Of a DNA stretch of 64,000 nucleotides, positions 17,621 to 29,100 are shown piece by piece; within the stretch, counting starts at the first letter, position 1; every line of letters starts with the position of its first letter. Under the pieces are notes generated by a model. The model had not been told where the DNA came from. It saw nothing but the letters and a program-made list of their open reading frames with translations, and searched no databases. Both the position numbers and the translations under genes were made by a program. The stretch lies in the NCBI GenBank assembly GCA_963762605.1, contig CAVXLJ010000019.1, positions 372,001 to 436,000 of the forward strand, in the 5' to 3' direction. The stretch comes from CAVSRC01 sp963762605. Lineage in GTDB: Bacteria; Pseudomonadota; Alphaproteobacteria; Rhizobiales; Kaistiaceae.

Positions 17621-19036
17621 TCACGCGGCCGGTTTGACTCCGGGCGCTGCCGGGGGTGGCAGTCGTCCCGACATCTCCGAACCGGCGTCGGGCGCCAGCA
17701 GCCAGAACGAGACCACCGAGGCCAGCGTAAGCAGGCCGACCGTCACGAACGCCGGCCAGAACACGTTCGCCGTGATCGCCCCGCCATGGGCGTTGGTCGA
17801 CAGCTGCAGCGAGATCGCCCCGATGGTGATGCCCAGCGACACCGCGATCTGCTGTGCGACGCTGGTGATGGTCGTCGCCTGGCTCATTTGGGGGTGATCC
17901 ACATCGGCGAACGACAACGCATTGATGGCGGTGAACTGCAGCGAGCGGAAGAAGCCGCCGATGAGCAGCAGACCGACCATCATCATGGCCGGCGTGCTCG
18001 GCACGAAGATCGCGGGCAGAGCCGTAAAGGCGGCCGCGACGATGGTGTTGGAGATCAGCACGTTGCGGAAGCCGTAGCGCCGGATGATCTGCGGTGCCGT
18101 GAACTTCATCACGACGGCGCCGATCGCCGTGGCAAACGTGATCAGGCCCGATTGGAACGGGTTCATGCCGAAGCCGAGCTGCAGCAGCAGGGGCAGCAGG
18201 AAGGGCGTCGCTCCGATGCCCAGGCGGAACACGGAGCCGCCGATGACGCTGTGCCAGAAGGTCGGGATCCTGAACAATGACAGGTTGAGAATCGGATGGT
18301 CGCTGCGCCGGGCGTGAAAGAAATAGGCGACCAGCAGCGCCGCCCCGCCGACGATGAAGATGATGTCGACGGTGAGCGGCAGCAGGTTCAGGCCCAGCGT
18401 CGTCGAGCCGGTCATGAAGGCCGCCAGGCCGAGCCCGGTCATGAAAAAGCCGCTGGTGTCGAAGCGGACCTTCCCTTCGCCGTGCAGGTCCGGCACGTAG
18501 CGGGTCGCCAGCGCAATGCCAAGGAACCCGACCGGAACGTTGATCCAGAAGATCCACGGCCAGCTGGCATAAGTGGTCAGGAAGCCGCCGACCGGGGGCC
18601 CCAGAATCGGGCCCATCAGCGCCGGCACGGTGAGCCACGAAAGCGCCGCCACCAGTTCCGATTTCTTTACCGTGCGCAGCACCACCAGCCGGCCGACCGG
18701 CACCATCATCGAGCCGCCGATACCCTGGATGATGCGGGCGAAGACCAGCATCTCGATCGATCGGGAAACGCCGCAGAGCGCCGAACCGGCGATGAAAATG
18801 GCGATCGCGCCGCGGAAGACCAGCCGGGCGCCCAAGCGGTCGGCCATCCAGCCGGAGGCCGGCAGGAACACGGCGATGGTCAGAAGATAGGTGGTAAGCG
18901 CCAGCTTGAGGTGGATCGGGTTGGCCCCGAAATCATTGGCGATCGCCGGCAGCGCCGTGGCGACCACGGTTGAATCCAGGTTCTGCATGAAAAGCGCCGA
19001 CGCGACGATGAGGGGCACCAGCATTCGGTCTTGCAT
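17621..19036 (-). CDS. DHA2-family (EmrB/QacA) MFS multidrug exporter
   Basis: The protein has about 14 transmembrane segments, motif A (GWMADRLGARLVFRG) between helices 2 and 3, and motif C (GPILGPPVGGFL) in helix 5, diagnostic of proton-driven drug exporters. Length from the MQDRML start is about 471 residues. A GTG 30 codons upstream (19126) would add a Pro/Arg-rich tail with no membrane role, so I prefer the ATG at 19036, although both ribosome sites are weak. No EmrA-like adaptor or local regulator is present. Substrates are unknown. Confidence 0.85.
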   Translation of the reverse strand: MQDRMLVPLIVASALFMQNLDSTVVATALPAIANDFGANPIHLKLALTTYLLTIAVFLPASGWMADRLGARLVFRGAIAIFIAGSALCGVSRSIEMLVFARIIQGIGGSMMVPVGRLVVLRTVKKSELVAALSWLTVPALMGPILGPPVGGFLTTYASWPWIFWINVPVGFLGIALATRYVPDLHGEGKVRFDTSGFFMTGLGLAAFMTGSTTLGLNLLPLTVDIIFIVGGAALLVAYFFHARRSDHPILNLSLFRIPTFWHSVIGGSVFRLGIGATPFLLPLLLQLGFGMNPFQSGLITFATAIGAVVMKFTAPQIIRRYGFRNVLISNTIVAAAFTALPAIFVPSTPAMMMVGLLLIGGFFRSLQFTAINALSFADVDHPQMSQATTITSVAQQIAVSLGITIGAISLQLSTNAHGGAITANVFWPAFVTVGLLTLASVVSFWLLAPDAGSEMSGRLPPPAAPGVKPAA

Positions 19037-19388
19037 CGGCGGCTCGGGCGAGGAAGCAATAAGAGGCAGAATTCCGGGCGCTGCACGCGCACGGGAGACG
19101 GAAAGTGGCAGCGGTGGGAGACTCACCCCGTCTGGCGCCCGTCACAGTCTCATTCTAGGGCGGTTGCGGTGTGACGCCAGCGGCGGTCGTCCTTTTCCGC
19201 TCCGGCGGGTGAAATCCGTCTGGCCGGCGCCCTGTGGTGCGGGATCGATCGCGGGCGGATGGACACATCGTCCTGTTTCACGAATCGAAACGCCGTGATA
19301 TTGACCCTCGCCACTTTCCACGCGCTGCCTGCGTCCGGCCCCCCGCGGTGCCACCGGCGGCGTTTTATCTTATCCGGGAGTGTGCGCC

Positions 19389-20879
<1,491 letters not shown>

Positions 20880-20918
20880 GCCGATCGCGCGGTCAGCCGG
20901 GGGGAGCAGGAGCGTGCC

Positions 20919-21341
20919 ATGAGCTTCAATGCCATTCTCTTGCCCGTATTCGTCCAGGTGGCGCTCACTCTGGGGCTCGTCTTCTGGGGCGGCATGCTGC
21001 GCGTGCAGGCGATCCGCAGCGGCGCGGTCCAGCCCCGCGATATCGCTCTCGGCCAGCCGGGCTGGCCCGAACAGGCGACCAAGGTCATCAACGCCTACCA
21101 CAACCAGCTCCAGCTTCCGCTTCTCTTCTATCTGCTGATCGCGCTGGTGCTGCTGGTCGCGCCGGCGACGCCCGGCATGGTGGTCCTGTCCTGGCTGTTC
21201 GTGCTGAGCCGCCTGTTCCATGCGCTCATCCACGTCACAACCAACAACGTGCAGCGCCGCTTCTATGTCTTCATTGCCGGCGCCGCCGTCGTCACCCTCA
21301 TGTGGCTGATCTTCGCCGCCAACATCCTGTTTGGCCTGTGA
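20919..21341 (+). CDS. MAPEG-family membrane protein
   Basis: This 140-residue protein has four predicted transmembrane helices and the helix-2 sequence ATKVINAYHNQLQLP, which matches the Asn-rich signature of MAPEG proteins (membrane-associated eicosanoid/glutathione metabolism). Bacterial members are small inner-membrane proteins, some with glutathione transferase activity. The ggggag ribosome site supports the ATG at 20919. Its end approaches or overlaps the rRNA methyltransferase gene, suggesting co-transcription with guaB and rsmB. Confidence 0.8.
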   Translation: MSFNAILLPVFVQVALTLGLVFWGGMLRVQAIRSGAVQPRDIALGQPGWPEQATKVINAYHNQLQLPLLFYLLIALVLLVAPATPGMVVLSWLFVLSRLFHALIHVTTNNVQRRFYVFIAGAAVVTLMWLIFAANILFGL

Positions 21342-21360
21342 GCGAGCGGAGCGTGGGCGG

Positions 21361-22641
21361 GTGAAACAGGGCGGGCGGCTTGCCGCGGCGATCGAGGTGC
21401 TGGGCGCGATCGACGAGCGCCACCGGCCGGTCGCCGAGGCGCTGAAGGACTGGGGCGTGGCGCACCGCTTCGCCGGTTCCGGCGATCGCGCGGCCATCGG
21501 CAACATCGTCTATGACGCGCTGCGCTGGCGCGCCTCGTGTGCCTGGATCATGGGCGCCGACACGCCGCGGGCGCTGGCTCTTGGTGTCCTCGGCTGGCGC
21601 CGCGGCATCGGCGCCGATGGGCTGGCGGCGATGTTCGCCGACGATCCCCATGCCCCCGAGCCGTTGAGCCAAGAGGAGAGGGGGCGCCTTTCCGCTTCCG
21701 ACCTTTCCGGCGCACCGCCGCACGTCACGGCCGATATCCCCGAATGGCTGGCACCGCGCTTCGAGCGCCTGTTCGGCGAAACCTGGATCGCCGAGGGTGA
21801 GGCGCTGGCGCTCAGGCCCGCGCTCGACATGCGCGTCAACCGGCTGAAGGCCGACCGGCCCAAGGTCCTGAAGGCGCTTTCCCGCTTCGCGGCCGCCGAA
21901 ACGCCGTTTTCGCCCGACGGCCTGCGCATTTCGGCAACGGAAGGCGAGGGGCGCCACCCCAACGTCCAGAACGAGCCTGCCTTCCAGAAGGGCTGGTTCG
22001 AGGTGCAGGACGAGGGCAGCCAGATCGCCGCGCTGATGGTTGGCGCCGTCCCCGGCGCGCAGGTGCTCGACCTCTGTGCCGGTGCCGGCGGCAAGACGCT
22101 GGCGCTGGCTTCCCTCATGGACAACAAGGGTCAGGTCTTCGCCACCGACAGCGACCGGGCGCGGCTCGCGCCGATCTTCGAGCGGCTGAAACGGGCCGGC
22201 GCCCGCAACGTCCAGGTGCGCGAGGCGGGCGCGCCGCTCGACGATCTTGCCGGCCGCATGGACGCGGTGCTCATCGACGCACCCTGCACCGGCACCGGCG
22301 TCTGGCGGCGGCGGCCGGACGCCAAATGGAAGCTGACCGAGCAGGCGCTGGCCCTGCGCATCGGCGAGCAGGCGGCGCTGCTCGACGGCGCCACGCGCTA
22401 TGTGAAGCCCGGCGGGCGGCTGGTCTATGTCACCTGCTCGGCTCTACCCGACGAGAACGCCGACCAGGTCGCGGCCTTCCTTGCCACCCACACCGATTTC
22501 AGCGCCGCGCCGCCGGCCGAGATCGCCGCTGCGATACCCGGGCTCCATGAAGCGGCTCTGGACGTCGGCAACGGTCTTGTGCTCTCGCCACGGCTGACCG
22601 GCACCGACGGCTTCTTCATCGCGAGCTTGAGACGCAGATGA
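21361..22641 (+). CDS. rsmB: RsmB-like rRNA (cytosine-C5) methyltransferase
   Basis: The protein (about 426 residues from the GTG at 21361) begins with a NusB-like RNA-binding domain. A SAM-dependent RsmB/NOP catalytic domain follows, with motif I LDLCAGAGGKTLALA. Motif IV contains one catalytic cysteine (DAPCTGTG) and motif VI the second (YVTCSALPDE), the cysteine pair used by m5C methyltransferases. The E. coli homologue modifies C967 of 16S rRNA. A TTG start at 21331 would overlap the MAPEG gene, and the GTG is as likely. Its 3' end overlaps the nucleosidase gene by four bases. Confidence 0.87.
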   Translation: MKQGGRLAAAIEVLGAIDERHRPVAEALKDWGVAHRFAGSGDRAAIGNIVYDALRWRASCAWIMGADTPRALALGVLGWRRGIGADGLAAMFADDPHAPEPLSQEERGRLSASDLSGAPPHVTADIPEWLAPRFERLFGETWIAEGEALALRPALDMRVNRLKADRPKVLKALSRFAAAETPFSPDGLRISATEGEGRHPNVQNEPAFQKGWFEVQDEGSQIAALMVGAVPGAQVLDLCAGAGGKTLALASLMDNKGQVFATDSDRARLAPIFERLKRAGARNVQVREAGAPLDDLAGRMDAVLIDAPCTGTGVWRRRPDAKWKLTEQALALRIGEQAALLDGATRYVKPGGRLVYVTCSALPDENADQVAAFLATHTDFSAAPPAEIAAAIPGLHEAALDVGNGLVLSPRLTGTDGFFIASLRRR

Positions 22642-23300
22642 TCGATGCGCCCGCACCCCACGTCGCCGAGATCGGTAACCTTGCCGTGCTCTTCGTCATG
22701 GCGACGGAACAGGAATACGGACACGATCTCAGGCACTTGATCACGCCGCTGATCACCGGCGTCGGGCCGGTGGAAGCGGCCGCGGCAACCGCCGCCGCTC
22801 TGGCGAAGCTCGCCGCGGCCGGAACCGCCGTCGACCTCGTCTTCTCGCTTGGCTCCGCCGGGTCGCGCACGCTAACCCACGCTGGAATCTACCAGATCGC
22901 CAGCGTTTCCTATCGCGACATGGACGCCTCTCTGCTCGGCGTTCCCAAGGGTGTCACGCCGTTTCTCGACGAGCCGGCGGTGATTCCGATCCCCGACATC
23001 ATCCCCGACATCCCCGCCGCCTCGCTGTCGACCGGGGCCGACATCATCTCCGGCAAGGGGTACGACACGATCGACGCCGACATGGTCGACATGGAGAGCT
23101 TCGCGGTGCTGCGCGCCGCCCGGCGTTTCGGCGTGCCGATGGTCGGCCTGCGCGGCATCAGCGACGGCCGCAACGAGTTGACCGGTATCCACGACTGGAC
23201 CGAATACCTCCACGTCATCGACGAGAAGCTTGCCGTTGCCCTGGAGGATTTCGCCGGCCATGTCACCGCCGGCCGCTTCCTGCTCGGCGCGGCGCCATGA
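22638..23300 (+). CDS. mtnN: 5'-methylthioadenosine/S-adenosylhomocysteine nucleosidase family protein
   Basis: The 220-residue phosphorylase-fold enzyme has GVGPVEAA near residue 35, LGSAGS near residue 74, the ribose-binding DMVDMESFAVL segment near residue 150, and the catalytic aspartate in RGISDGR. These match MtnN-type nucleosidases that cleave methylthioadenosine and S-adenosylhomocysteine to adenine, recycling by-products of SAM reactions such as that of the overlapping methyltransferase gene. Specificity within the family (SAH, MTA or futalosine-like substrates) cannot be decided by eye. Confidence 0.85.
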   Translation: MIDAPAPHVAEIGNLAVLFVMATEQEYGHDLRHLITPLITGVGPVEAAAATAAALAKLAAAGTAVDLVFSLGSAGSRTLTHAGIYQIASVSYRDMDASLLGVPKGVTPFLDEPAVIPIPDIIPDIPAASLSTGADIISGKGYDTIDADMVDMESFAVLRAARRFGVPMVGLRGISDGRNELTGIHDWTEYLHVIDEKLAVALEDFAGHVTAGRFLLGAAP

Positions 23301-23337
23301 CGATTGCCGGGTCAAGGGGACTCGGTTAATCGGGGCC

Positions 23338-24885
23338 ATGACCGACACCGTCCTCATCATCGACTTTGGCAGCCAGGTAACCCAGCTCATCGCCCGCCGC
23401 ATCCGCGAGTCGGGCGTCTATAGCGAGATCGTGCCGTTTTCCAAGGCCGAGGAAGGGATGGCCCGGCTCAAGCCGAAAGCCATCATCCTCTCCGGCGGCC
23501 CCGCCTCCGTGCTCGACAAGAACGCGCCGCTGCCGCCCATGGCGGTCTATGAGGCCGGCGTTCCGGTATTGGGCATCTGCTACGGCGAACAGGCGATGGC
23601 CCTCCAGCTCGGCGGCAAGGTCGAGGGCGAGCATCATCGCGAGTTCGGCCGGGCGCTGGTCGAGGTCAAGCACAAGACGGCGCTGACCGACGGCATCTGG
23701 CAGCCGGGCGAGCGCCATCAGGTGTGGATGAGCCACGGCGACCGGGTGACAAGACTGCCGCCCGGCTTCTCCGTCGCCGGCGTCTCGGAGGGCGCCCCCT
23801 TCGCCATGATCGCCGACGAGAAGCGGCGCTTCTATGCCACCCAGTTCCACCTCGAAGTCGTTCACACGCCGGACGGCGCCCGGTTGCTCGCCAATTTCGT
23901 CCGCCGCATCGCCGGTTGTGCCGGCGACTGGACCATGGCGGCTTTCCGCGAGTCTGCGATCGAGCGCATCCGCCAGCAGGTGGGCAAGGGCCGCGTCATT
24001 TGCGGCCTCTCCGGCGGCGTCGATTCCGCCGTTGCCGCCGTGTTGCTGCACGAGGCGATCGGCGACCAGCTCACCTGCATCCTGGTCGATCACGGCCTCA
24101 TGCGCCTGAACGAGGCATGGGAGGTGCTCGGCCTCTTCCGCGGCCACTACAACATCCCGCTCGTCCATGTTGACGCCGGCGACCGCTTCCTCGCCGCGCT
24201 GGAAGGCGTCGGCGACCCGGAATTGAAGCGCAAGACCATCGGCCGCCTGTTCATCGACGTCTTCGAGGAGGAGGCGAGGAAGGTCGGCGGCGCTGATTTC
24301 CTGGCGCAGGGCACGCTCTACCCGGACGTGATCGAGAGTGTCTCCTTCACCGGCGGCCCCTCGGTGACCATCAAGTCGCACCACAATGTCGGCGGCCTGC
24401 CCGAACGCATGAACATGAAGCTGGTCGAGCCCTTGCGCGAATTGTTCAAGGACGAGGTGCGCGTGCTCGGCCGCGAACTGGGGCTGCCGGAAGCCTTCGT
24501 CGAGCGCCACCCGTTTCCCGGGCCCGGCCTTGCCATCCGCATTCCCGGCGCGGTCTCCCCCGAGAAGCTTGAGATCCTGCGCCACGCCGATGCCGTCTAT
24601 CTCGACGAGATCCGCCGCGCCGGCCTCTACGACGCCATCTGGCAGGCTTTCGCCGTTTTGCTGCCCGTTCAGTCCGTCGGTGTCATGGGCGACGGGCGCA
24701 CATACGACTACGTCCTGGCCCTGCGCGCCGTCACCTCGACCGACGGCATGACCGCGGATTTCTACCATTTCGACATGGAGTTCCTCGGCCGCGCCGCGAC
24801 TCGCATCATCAACGAGGTCAAGGGCGTCAATCGAGTCGTCTACGACGTGACGAGCAAGCCGCCCGGGACGATTGAATGGGAGTGA
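23338..24885 (+). CDS. guaA: GMP synthase (glutamine-hydrolysing)
   Basis: The 515-residue enzyme aminates XMP to GMP using glutamine and ATP. The N-terminal class I amidotransferase has its nucleophile C81 in GICYGEQ and the FHLEVVHT histidine motif. The ATP pyrophosphatase domain carries the P-loop GLSGGVDSAV near residue 222, and the C-terminal dimerisation domain ends KPPGTIEWE. The last 162 bases, including the stop, are repeated about 895 bases downstream. The C-terminus is therefore probably the copy delivered by an integrated element, which restored the gene. The codons of this copy differ slightly from the displaced one, and the protein remains full length. Confidence 0.96.
   Translation: MTDTVLIIDFGSQVTQLIARRIRESGVYSEIVPFSKAEEGMARLKPKAIILSGGPASVLDKNAPLPPMAVYEAGVPVLGICYGEQAMALQLGGKVEGEHHREFGRALVEVKHKTALTDGIWQPGERHQVWMSHGDRVTRLPPGFSVAGVSEGAPFAMIADEKRRFYATQFHLEVVHTPDGARLLANFVRRIAGCAGDWTMAAFRESAIERIRQQVGKGRVICGLSGGVDSAVAAVLLHEAIGDQLTCILVDHGLMRLNEAWEVLGLFRGHYNIPLVHVDAGDRFLAALEGVGDPELKRKTIGRLFIDVFEEEARKVGGADFLAQGTLYPDVIESVSFTGGPSVTIKSHHNVGGLPERMNMKLVEPLRELFKDEVRVLGRELGLPEAFVERHPFPGPGLAIRIPGAVSPEKLEILRHADAVYLDEIRRAGLYDAIWQAFAVLLPVQSVGVMGDGRTYDYVLALRAVTSTDGMTADFYHFDMEFLGRAATRIINEVKGVNRVVYDVTSKPPGTIEWE
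24724..24885 (+). repeat. guaA 3' end, left copy of a 162-bp direct repeat (attL-like)
   Basis: This stretch matches 25619-25780 without gaps, with 12 mismatches by my count. The longest identical block is 48 bp (24802-24849). Similarity starts inside guaA and stops exactly at the stop codon, as expected for an element that integrates in the gene end and carries a replacement 3' end. Confidence 0.9.
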
Positions 24886-25618
24886 AAACCGCGCGCGTTT
24901 GAGTTATACCCCTAGTTGCGTCAGTTGCAGATTCAACTGTGGAGGTACACGTGAGACAATTCCGCTTTTCATTTGTGAACGTATTTGGAGCTGTTTCTAT
25001 TCTCGTACTCTTGGCGCTGGCTTGGCTCCTTGTCTTGTTGCTTCAAGGCGCGAAGAGCATTGATCTTGCCGGGTGGGGACAGGCAGTTGCCACGACCGTT
25101 TCGATTTGGGCGGGATACACGATCGCCTCGGCTCAGATTAGCGCTTCGGAACGTCAAGACAGACGAAGAAGGTTCGAGGCCTTGCAGGCGGTCGGTGCAG
25201 CGAGCAGAGACGCTTTGAGTTGCATACTCGAGTTCCAACGAAAGTTTGAGTCCACCGCACTATCTAATGATCAGTTCCGTTCGAGGTTCAGACGAGTTCC
25301 GCTCGAAACCGCCGCGCGTTCGCTTGAGGCTATACCCGCTCACGAAATTGGCAACGCAAGGATTGCCTCCCGAGTAGTCCATCTGTCGGGGTTGGTTCGG
25401 CAGGCACTCGAAGAACTGGACGCGACGCGCATAGCGCTTGAGGGCCTTCAAGGAGGCGAGACGCGAACAACACCAGGGTTAGGCAGGCTGGGTGGCGAAG
25501 CTCGCGCAGACTGTGACGGGATTGCCGATTGCCTCAGAGAGGAAAGTCGGAACGACGCGCTCAAATTAAGCAAGGCGGAGAGACATTTGCTACAGCTCCA
25601 AGCCGATTTGGGTGTCGA
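24886..25618 (+). mobile_element. Remnant of a genomic island integrated in guaA
   Basis: About 0.73 kb of DNA, visibly richer in A+T than its neighbours, is bounded by the two copies of the guaA 3' end. The 3' end of guaA is a known integration site for tyrosine-recombinase islands. No integrase, excisionase or mobilisation gene is left, only one membrane-protein gene. It is therefore either a deleted island or a cassette mobilised in trans. The exact crossover within the 48-bp identical block cannot be placed. Confidence 0.75.
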
Positions 25619-25646
25619 CGCGCCGTCACCTCGACCGACGGCATGA
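24951..25646 (+). CDS. Hypothetical membrane-anchored coiled-coil protein on the guaA island
   Basis: The GTG at 24951 has a ggagg ribosome site five bases upstream. The 231-residue product has two hydrophobic segments (about residues 10-32 and 44-60), then a long polar helical region rich in Arg, Glu and Leu. I recognise no family. Codon use is unlike the host, with many AT-ending codons. The last ten or so codons run into the displaced guaA tail, so the present C-terminus (VDAPSPRPTA) is probably an accident of integration or deletion. Function is unknown; two-helix anchor proteins with cytoplasmic helices are common on islands. Confidence 0.6.
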   Translation: MRQFRFSFVNVFGAVSILVLLALAWLLVLLLQGAKSIDLAGWGQAVATTVSIWAGYTIASAQISASERQDRRRRFEALQAVGAASRDALSCILEFQRKFESTALSNDQFRSRFRRVPLETAARSLEAIPAHEIGNARIASRVVHLSGLVRQALEELDATRIALEGLQGGETRTTPGLGRLGGEARADCDGIADCLREESRNDALKLSKAERHLLQLQADLGVDAPSPRPTA

Positions 25647-25780
25647 CCGCCGATTTCTACCATTTCGACATGGAGTTCCTCGGCCGCGCCGCCACCCGCA
25701 TCATCAACGAGGTCAAGGGCGTCAATCGAGTCGTCTACGACGTGGCCTCGAAGCCGCCGGGAACGATCGAGTGGGAGTGA
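25619..25780 (+). repeat. Displaced guaA 3' end, right copy of the direct repeat (attR-like)
   Basis: This gap-free copy of the last 162 bases of guaA ends with its own TGA. Its codons are more GC-ending than those of the left copy (gcc tcg aag ccg ccg gga), matching host style. It is therefore likely to be the original end, displaced by integration. It has no promoter or start of its own and encodes no independent protein. Confidence 0.88.
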
Positions 25781-25891
25781 CGGGGAGTGCCGCAGGCTGG
25801 AATTGGATGTATTCGCAACGCGTAGTTGTTTTGCGCGGTTTGTCAGTCAACGGCGCTCGGTGTTGGGCAACCCGCCGCGATAGCCAAGGCA

Positions 25892-25909
25892 ATTTGATCC
25901 ACATCAAAT
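25892..25909 (+). promoter_or_regulatory. FNR/FixK box upstream of the pyruvate:ferredoxin oxidoreductase operon
   Basis: ATTTGATCCACATCAAAT is a perfect 7-bp palindrome containing the ideal FNR/FixK consensus TTGAT-N4-ATCAA. A GATATT hexamer (25934-25939) lies about where a -10 box would be for a class II FNR promoter. The start codon of the next gene is about 290 bases away, so the leader would be roughly 250 bases. The rest of 25781-26197 is AT-richer than average and contains no gene I can support. The oxygen-dependent control is inferred from the site. Confidence 0.8.
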
Positions 25910-26197
25910 AGTCTCATCGATTTTTTGTTCTGCGATATTCGATCACGAAGACTACGCATAAACGCGATGTCTGAGGATATAGATTTGAGTTTCGGAATCA
26001 TTCTGTCCGGATAGGCGGATTGTTCCAGATTCGACTGGCAACGGCGCTGGACAAACGTCCGCTTTTTGTGCGCTCGAAATCGCCGCTTTTTGATCTATTC
26101 GATATTGCCCCCTTGGGTTTTGAGGGAGAGTGCCGCCCGACGCCGTCGTGGTCGGATTGCAGTCGTTTCACGTCGGCCAGCTGCATAGGCGGAAACG

Positions 26198-29100
26198 ATG
26201 AACAAGCACACGAAAACCGACAAGCTCGTATCGACGAAGACCCCGGACTTTCCCGGCATTCCCAGCGTCATTCACGGCAACGGCGCGATCGCCCAGGTGA
26301 TGGGGCAGGTCTGCGGTGGCGTGATTGGCTATCCCATCACGCCGTCCACCGAGATCTCAGAAATCTACGAGGCGTTCCGCGCCGGCGGCGGCCAAAACAT
26401 ATGGGGCCGGCACCCGTTCTTCTTCGAGCCTGAAGGCGAGCATTCCGCCCAGTCCGGCGCGCTCGGCGCCGCGCTGACCGGCGGCCAATACGTCTCCAAC
26501 GCTTCGTCCAGCCAGGGCATCCTCTACGGCATCGAGTCGCATTACGTCACCGTCGGCAAGAAGGTCGGCGGCTTCGTCCTGCAAGTTGCCGCGCGCTCGG
26601 TGTCGAAGCACTCGCTCAACGTCATGGCCGGCCATGACGACGTCTATGCCCTGCTGCAATCCGGCTACACCATCCTGTTCGGCTCCAATCCTCAGGAAGC
26701 CGCCGACCTCGCCGCGATCTCCTACAAGATCAGCGCGATGTCGCTGATCCCCGTCGCCAACGTCATGGATGGCTTCGTCACCAGCCACGTGATGAGCGAG
26801 GTGATGATGCCCGAGGACGATCTCCTGCGTCGCTTCGTCGGCGATCCGACCGACCGGATCATATGCCCGACCGTCGCGCAGGACATGTTGTTCGGCGCCA
26901 AGGGCCGCGTGTTCCAGCTCAAGCGCTATCTCGACCGTCATGCGGCCGACATCGAGGCCGATGACATCGCCAAGCTGATCACGTTCTTTGATGCCAATGC
27001 CGACGCCGTCGAGGCCGACAATGCCGGCAATCTGATCGAGAAGACGCTCTCTCATCTCCCGGAGGAGCTGCATGCCCAGTGGCGCCGCCAGTGGGTCAAC
27101 GCCTATCAGAAAGGCACTCGCCAGCGCGTGCCGGCGCAGGTCGACGTCGACAATCCCGGCCTCACCGGCGGCGTGCAGAACCAGCCCGATTTCCAGGCCG
27201 GCAGCGTCGATCATCGCACCCATTTCGTGCGCGACGTGCCCCAGTTTGCCCGTGAAGCCATGGCCGAATATTCGGCACTCACCGGCCGCTTCTACGCTCC
27301 GATCAAGACCTTCGAATGCGACGATGCCGAAACCGTTCTGATCGGCCTCGGCTCGGTCACCGACGACGCCGAGGCGGTTGCCGCCTATCTGCGCCGCCAG
27401 GGCAAGAAGGTCGGCGTGATGTCGATCAAGATGCTGCAGCCCTTCCCGGAGGCCGAAGTGGTCGCCGCGCTCAAGGGCAAGAAGGCAGTGACGGTGCTCG
27501 AACGCTCCGACGTCACGGCGCTCACCTCGATGGTCAACCAGGCGCTGGTCAAGGCGGTCGAGAACGCCGAGGGGGAACGCTATCCCGGCATCCCGGCGAT
27601 GAAGCGCCTGCCCAAGCTGACCACCGCGATCTTCGGTCTCGGCGCCCACGACCTGCAGCCGCGCCACCTGATCGCGGCCTACGAGAACATGGAAACCCGC
27701 AACGCGCCGTTCGTCTATCTCGGCAGCCAGTTCTTCTCCAAGAACCCCAGCCCGCACATGGCCGAGCTTCAGGACAGGCTCCGGGCGGCGTATCCCGAAA
27801 CCGAGCTGATGGCGCTCGAGACCAAGCCCAATCCGCGGCTGCTGCCGGAGGAGGGGCTGCGCATCCGCTTCCACTCGGTCGGTGGCTACGGCACCATCGC
27901 CACCGGCAAGCTGTTGACCGACATCCTCGCCGGCGCGCTCAACCTCAATTCGAAATCGGCGCCGAAATACGGCTCTGAAAAGAGCGGTGCGCCGACCAAC
28001 TACTACATCACGCTGAGCCCGGAGCCGGTGAAGCTCACCAATGCCGACCTTGAAGAGGTCGAGGTGGTGGTATCGCCGGACCACAAGGTGTTCGCCCACT
28101 CGAACCCGCTGCGCGGCCTCGTCGAAGGCGGCACATTCATCCTGCAATCGAACCTGCCGCCGCTCGAGGTCTGGAAGGAGCTGCCGGAGTTCGCGCGCAA
28201 GACCATCACCACCAAGCACATCCGCTTCCTGGTGCTCGATGGCTTCGCCATCGCCAAGCGCCACGCGCCGACGCCGGAACTCGAGACCCGCATGATGGGC
28301 ATCGCCTTCATCGGCGCGGTCTGCGGCCATGTCGAGCGCGTGCTCGAAGGCGCCGACCAGGCGGCGGTCATGGAGAAGATCCGCAGCCAGATCGCCAAGA
28401 AATTCGGCGCCAAGGGCGGCGCCATTGTAGACGGCAACATGGCGGTGATCCGCGACGGGGCGGAGGCGACGATCGCCGTCGATTATTCGGCGCCCGAGTT
28501 CGCCGACGTCGCGGCCAAGGCGACGCCGAAGCCGGCGTTCACCGCTGCCGTGTCCGAATCGATGTGCCGCATCCAGCACGACTCCGCGCCGGCCGGCCTG
28601 TTCGACCACGAGTACTACGAAGAGACGATGGCCACGCCCTTCCGCGAAGGCATCATCGCCGAGGCGCCGGTGCTGCCGGGCAGCGGCATGTTCATGCCCT
28701 CCGGCACCGCGGCCGCCAAGGACAAGGGCCTGTTCCGGCGCAACGTGCCGATCTTCAATCCCGATTTGTGCACCGGCTGCCTGGAATGCACCATGGTCTG
28801 CCCCGATGCGGCGATCCCCGCGACCGTGCATGACATCGACGATCTGCTGATCACCGCCCTCAAGCAGGCCGACATGCCGGCCGCCCAGCGCGAGGCGGCG
28901 CGCGACTACATCCGGCCGATCGGCGAGGCGGTACGTGCCGCCTATCGCGCCGATGGCGACCCCAAGGCGTTCGGCGCGGTGGTGGCGGAAGCCATCAACG
29001 GCCTCGATATCGACAGCGGCGTGGTCAAGCGCAATCTCGGCCGCATGGCTGAGGCCTCGGCGACCTTGCCGGTGGCGCGGACCAAGCCGTTCTTCGACGC

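Noticed and set aside
24969..25238. Minus-strand 89-codon frame in the guaA island
   Set aside because: No ribosome site or hydrophobic/conserved pattern, and it lies opposite a better-supported gene.
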